NCBI GenBank assembly: GCA_977006965.1
Contig: OZ345369.1
Span: 372,001-436,000 of the forward strand
Source: Phymatolithon calcareum
Lineage: Eukaryota; Rhodophyta; Florideophyceae; Hapalidiales
Direction of reading: 5' to 3'
DNA: 64,000 nt
Part shown: positions 62,801 through 64,000 of the stretch, piece after piece
How positions within the stretch are numbered: position 1 is the stretch's first letter
Layout: every line of letters starts with the position of its first letter
Translations under genes and position numbers: made by a program
Notes under the pieces: model-generated
The model's input: the letters and a program-made list of their open reading frames with translations, nothing else
Told to the model about the DNA's origin: nothing
The model's database searches: none

Positions 62801-64000
62801 TGGGCCTTGTATCTTTCAATGTTTCAGTACACGATATCTCACGTGGCCGGGGTTGAGAACGTGATGTCCGATATAATGACGCGCTGGTTCTCTGGATACA
62901 GACCGAAGCGAAATTCTGCGCGGCGTGTGGTGGAGCTTCTTGAACAGTCCGATGTTGTCCCGACGCCCGCACAGAGTCAATTTCAAGTTCCAACATGTAA
63001 CGAGCTCATCAAGGTACAGCAAAAATACAAGGAGAAGGTACCTGCCGATGCTGAGATACGTTCTAATGAGCCTTTAGCTCTCAAAGGTCGTTTGTGGATT
63101 CCAGATGAGGCACATGAACTGCAGCTAACCTTAATATCCACGGCGCACTGCAGCGAAGCAGGACATCGTGGCATTGACTCAACTTTGAGTGCCCTGAAAG
63201 AGGAATACATCTGGAACCATATGCGTGATGACTGCTCTGCGTTCATACGGCAATGTCTTCACTGCATCACTGCGAAGAGCGGCGGAAAAATTCCGCGTCC
63301 ACTGTCATCCACTTTACATGGCACACGCCCGAACGACGTTGTGCATTTCGACTATCTGTTCATGGGGCTCGGACAAGAAAACCTAAAGTATGTTCTGGTG
63401 ATTAAGGACGATGTGTCATCGTACACATGGCTGTGTCCATCTGCTGCAGCTGATTCAGAGCACACCTCCGCCGAGCTCACAAGATGGATCCGGACGTTTA
63501 CAATCATGAATACCTGGATAAGTGACCAAGGCTCTCACTTCAAGAATAAGGTGATCGAGTGTTTGGCCAAGGATCACAAGATTAACCACAACTTCACAGT
63601 GGCTTATAGCCCTTGGGTCAATGGCACAGTTGAAAATTTGATGCAGCACATTCTCGCTTGTTGTCAAGCGCTTCTCTCGGAATTCAAGCTCGCACCTCAA
63701 GATTGGCCTCTTGTTATCGGCATGGTGATGACTGCGCTCAACGAATCACCTCTCAAAAGGCTTGGTACAAGGCCTGATGGGTCTTATTACTCGCCTTTGG
63801 AAGTTATGACAGGTCTCAAGCCGAACCGCACGCATCTCTATGTGCAGAACTGCGGCATAAAGAAGGCCAGAAAGAGTCTTACGATGATCCGTGTTTTGCA
63901 AACCATCAATATCGAGAAATCGCAAGAAGCACTGGAGAAGATGCACAAGGATGTTACCGAGCGCATTACCGAGGAACGAGCGAAACGAATTTTACTTCAC
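59849..64000 (+). CDS. Ty3/gypsy-type retrotransposon polyprotein, runs off the window
   Basis: Open for 1384 codons with no stop before the window edge. Gag-like part (1-~310) ends in a C...H...RHFMSEC cluster (about 253-271), a variant zinc knuckle. Protease: CADGGSDINLLP, Asp332; the residue after the Asp is Gly instead of Thr/Ser. RT: LTFDQRAVNS, LDFTAAYWQLPL, WLDDFALHA (Asp717-Asp718). RNase H: IYTDASDTHWAAV (Asp881), YEKEGFAIY, YTDHRNFL. Integrase: zinc part HCSEAGHRG...CLHC, then Asp1168 (HFDYLF), Asp1226 (SDQGSHF) and Glu1262 (GTVENLM), with exact D-35-E spacing. RT before integrase defines the gypsy order. The ATG at 59849 has context gtcaccATGG; an in-frame ATG at 59783 is possible, and TAG at 59744 closes the frame upstream. 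A chromodomain, if any, lies beyond the edge. Confidence 0.9.
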   Translation, partial: MDDDNENPGGTASVQSRAVLFTPISYPILKSIDPKVVAQFMNERKRYENEVEEKRKEIPTLTAASYKISIDRDLLESLHFLGHFDNQAPDTNVENLTSDHIKRYLDSIIRDLSTKEVNPAVIESALKAVRVQMDIEEPKARMIQFVSTIFKRLEGVGHGDFKNKNPKKTIKLIQERLFPAFLKTAMEQHLEYSPDLKHDVKKYVQVLTDEAVTQEKSRKQYEQLRKRKQTEQPTKKVRDSKPSAESMKLKTNIPLCLDETHAKEGKRHFMSECDKVTSEAERKRLIDKKREETKKKLRAKKVYTPCARKAEMNSVTMKATFAGKETECICADGGSDINLLPRHLLSKLTSAGAKMKVEKFKNIRKFGLAAVQNSRKEPIYVSCDQQVTLNTELHIRHGKSLLLRNVPWYVAVEQCDEPLLGRPLLEALGLNTKNLIEAACDKYAGDVDVAEILPEDEYAEGSLARRIDSGIYHSTGMYDDQRDIEEGDNMFVDIGVDTEDEMQQAMKEAIAQAVANGISQTGETRLQNILNKYRDVFRLRLGNDPPARVEPMQVEISPGTKPIICKARRYSKSQRDFLEQYTAKLEEFGFAFYNSNAKWASAPLLVPKAPPAFFRLTFDQRAVNSKTSPIVWPMPHLESELMDFGSSTCFASLDFTAAYWQLPLSEESREYHSFMTPRGIMTPTRTMQGARNSVANFQSRVEPLFSSIRHALKAWLDDFALHAKTEEDLFDLLVSFLDICRATGLKMNPRKSVFFTKSLRWCGRVIDKHGVRCDPRRLSGLRHATYPLTAGELCQYVHCLQWMSNCIPDFSNRVSPLRELLEKAYTTTGSRKKKSIESVNLVDLSWGPEHSDAFDQLQETLRDAVKLSHRDVSKVICIYTDASDTHWAAVVTQCDPSLLDLPTMQQQHEPLAFLSSAFRNHECNWSTYEKEGFAIYQVFRKMDYLLMVEENIHVYTDHRNFLFVFNPHSIEPGLGRYVVTKVQRWALYLSMFQYTISHVAGVENVMSDIMTRWFSGYRPKRNSARRVVELLEQSDVVPTPAQSQFQVPTCNELIKVQQKYKEKVPADAEIRSNEPLALKGRLWIPDEAHELQLTLISTAHCSEAGHRGIDSTLSALKEEYIWNHMRDDCSAFIRQCLHCITAKSGGKIPRPLSSTLHGTRPNDVVHFDYLFMGLGQENLKYVLVIKDDVSSYTWLCPSAAADSEHTSAELTRWIRTFTIMNTWISDQGSHFKNKVIECLAKDHKINHNFTVAYSPWVNGTVENLMQHILACCQALLSEFKLAPQDWPLVIGMVMTALNESPLKRLGTRPDGSYYSPLEVMTGLKPNRTHLYVQNCGIKKARKSLTMIRVLQTINIEKSQEALEKMHKDVTERITEERAKRILLH

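Noticed and set aside
1-64000. tRNA or rRNA genes, CRISPR arrays
   Set aside because: I saw no T-loop/acceptor pattern, no rRNA-like conserved blocks and no regularly spaced short direct repeats with unique spacers; a covariance-model scan would be needed for certainty.

Overview
This is a eukaryotic nuclear window that consists mostly of transposable elements. I find two ordinary host-type genes, both intronless: a two-repeat MYB protein at 44-988 and an FAD-linked sugar-lactone-oxidase-like flavoprotein at about 25336-27336. The rest is a dense graveyard of mobile elements, many nested in one another. Intron-poor genes in a repeat-rich background, with gypsy, copia-like, piggyBac-like, hAT, Academ-like and Crypton elements together, suggest an alga or protist such as a red alga. 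An oomycete or other stramenopile is the main alternative, and the sequence alone does not settle this.

Layout. 0-5 kb: the MYB gene, a GC-rich 70-bp repeat array, a 5'-truncated LINE (family A, 2175-2534, with a perfect 12-bp target duplication), mostly empty DNA, and an RTE-like LINE tail. 5855-14088: an 8.2-kb DNA transposon with terminal inverted repeats of about 930 bp, a 4-bp target duplication and a broken multi-part gene containing an XPG/FEN1-like nuclease region (Academ-like). 14.7-15.1 kb: two foldback MITEs. 15.2-17.7 kb: a decayed piggyBac-like copy. 17.8-23.5 kb: a minus-strand LINE A with a hAT element (17945-20335) inserted in it, followed by a LINE B fragment. 25.0-27.3 kb: the flavoprotein gene with TATA-like boxes upstream. 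27.5-29 kb: LINE tails and an exactly 1000-bp non-autonomous hAT element. 29.3-32.1 kb: a Crypton-type tyrosine recombinase gene broken by two in-frame TGA codons and bracketed by a 54-bp near-perfect inverted repeat, with several hairpins. 32.7-33.2 kb: a TA-flanked MITE. 33952-38609: a probably full-length LINE A (APE endonuclease, RT, RNase H, zinc knuckle) with a 2A-like DVETNPGP motif ahead of its endonuclease and a 428-bp solo LTR inside it. 40.7-41.4 kb: another LINE A fragment split by a LINE B fragment. 42.3-58.6 kb: two piggyBac-like elements abutting tail to tail, the second of them split by LINE B copy 1, a hAT element and LINE B copy 2. 59.8 kb to the window end: a long open gypsy polyprotein that runs off the edge.

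Target-site duplications date the insertions relative to each other. The hAT is younger than its LINE A host, the solo LTR is younger than the 34-kb LINE A, and the LINEs and hAT at 44-57 kb are younger than the piggyBac copy they split. Apart from the gypsy ORF, every mobile element gene I can read is interrupted. The most notable items are the 2A-containing LINE, the Academ-like element with very long TIRs, the Crypton locus, and the piggyBac-like family with apparent CTAG target duplications.
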